Assembly: GCA_902780635.1 (NCBI GenBank)
Contig: CACZGH010000003.1
Location: 62,001 to 126,000, forward strand
From: an uncultured Prevotellaceae bacterium
Lineage (GTDB): Bacteria > Bacteroidota > Bacteroidia > Bacteroidales > Bacteroidaceae
Direction of reading: 5' to 3'
DNA: 64,000 nt
This document shows positions 63,939 to 64,000 of the stretch, piece by piece. The position numbers and the translations under genes are program-made. The notes beneath the pieces were generated by a model. The model did no database searches and was not told the origin of the DNA. It worked only from the letters and a program-made list of their open reading frames with translations. Positions within the stretch are counted from its first letter, which is position 1. Each line of letters starts with the position of its first letter.

Positions 63939-64000
63939 TGGAAATATTCGCTTATTTGTCTCTAAATTTCCATAATTCGGCTTTCAAATTGTTCATTTTC

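Noticed and set aside
1..64000. Integrated mobile element or phage
   Set aside because: No integrase, transposase, terminal repeats, tRNA attachment site or phage structural genes were seen.

Overview
The window looks like chromosomal DNA of a gut or rumen Bacteroidota, most likely Prevotella/Segatella-like (Prevotellaceae). The evidence is SusC/SusD pairs, lipoproteins of SusE/XusE type, many secreted enzymes ending in a short type IX secretion (T9SS)-like tail, -7 promoter boxes of the form TAnnTTTG, and moderate GC content. No rRNA, tRNA, CRISPR array, transposase or phage gene was recognised.

Layout. (1) 1-6622, + strand: the 3' part of a xylan-type polysaccharide utilisation locus (PUL). 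It holds a SusD running off the left edge, a DUF1735-type surface lipoprotein, a GH10-fold lipoprotein that has lost its catalytic nucleophile and much of its -1 subsite, and a secreted protein with repeated carbohydrate-binding modules. (2) 6858-10305, +: a membrane protein of DUF6057 type coupled to a beta-propeller lipoprotein with one CxxCH haem site. (3) 19265-10350, - strand: a tightly packed five-gene signalling operon. Its order is a response regulator/SpoIIE phosphatase, a membrane-anchored coiled-coil propeller protein, a periplasmic-propeller histidine kinase lacking the phospho-acceptor His, a soluble histidine kinase with the His, and a TonB-dependent receptor with a TPR-like N-terminus. 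(4) 19317-28589: mixed genes, namely a TfoX-N protein, a carboxypeptidase-regulatory-like protein, a CE1 esterase, an M18 aminopeptidase, a small membrane protein, a MuiA/DUF4139 protein with an inserted SusC-like segment, and a RING/TerD-like protein, with short AGGAGTTA repeats between some of them. (5) 63791-28613, - strand: a 35-kb PUL of four transcription units. U1 is SusC, SusD, SusE-like, GH43. U2 is GH76, GH43, six-hairpin glycosidase-like. U3 is GH31, SusE/F-like, C10 peptidase, GH38. U4 is GH31, SusE/F-like, beta-helix repeat protein, GH31, beta-helix repeat protein.

The strongest unexplained signal is the promoter architecture of the right-hand PUL. All four units start with a TAnnTTTGCAA -7 box, a TTATACA element about 43 bp upstream, a TTGATnATCAA-like dyad 39-40 bp further up, and a second, extended TTATACA element another 37 bp up. 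The two TTATACA copies are 77, 77, 76 and 77 bp apart. This implies one shared activator that is not encoded in the window. Enzyme content (GH76 + GH38 + three GH31 + two GH43 + a C10 protease) suggests an alpha-mannan-containing glycoprotein or decorated fungal-type mannan; this is inference.

The second system of interest is the five-gene signalling operon, because it pairs a His-less kinase with a His-bearing partner, a phosphatase-output response regulator and an outer-membrane receptor.
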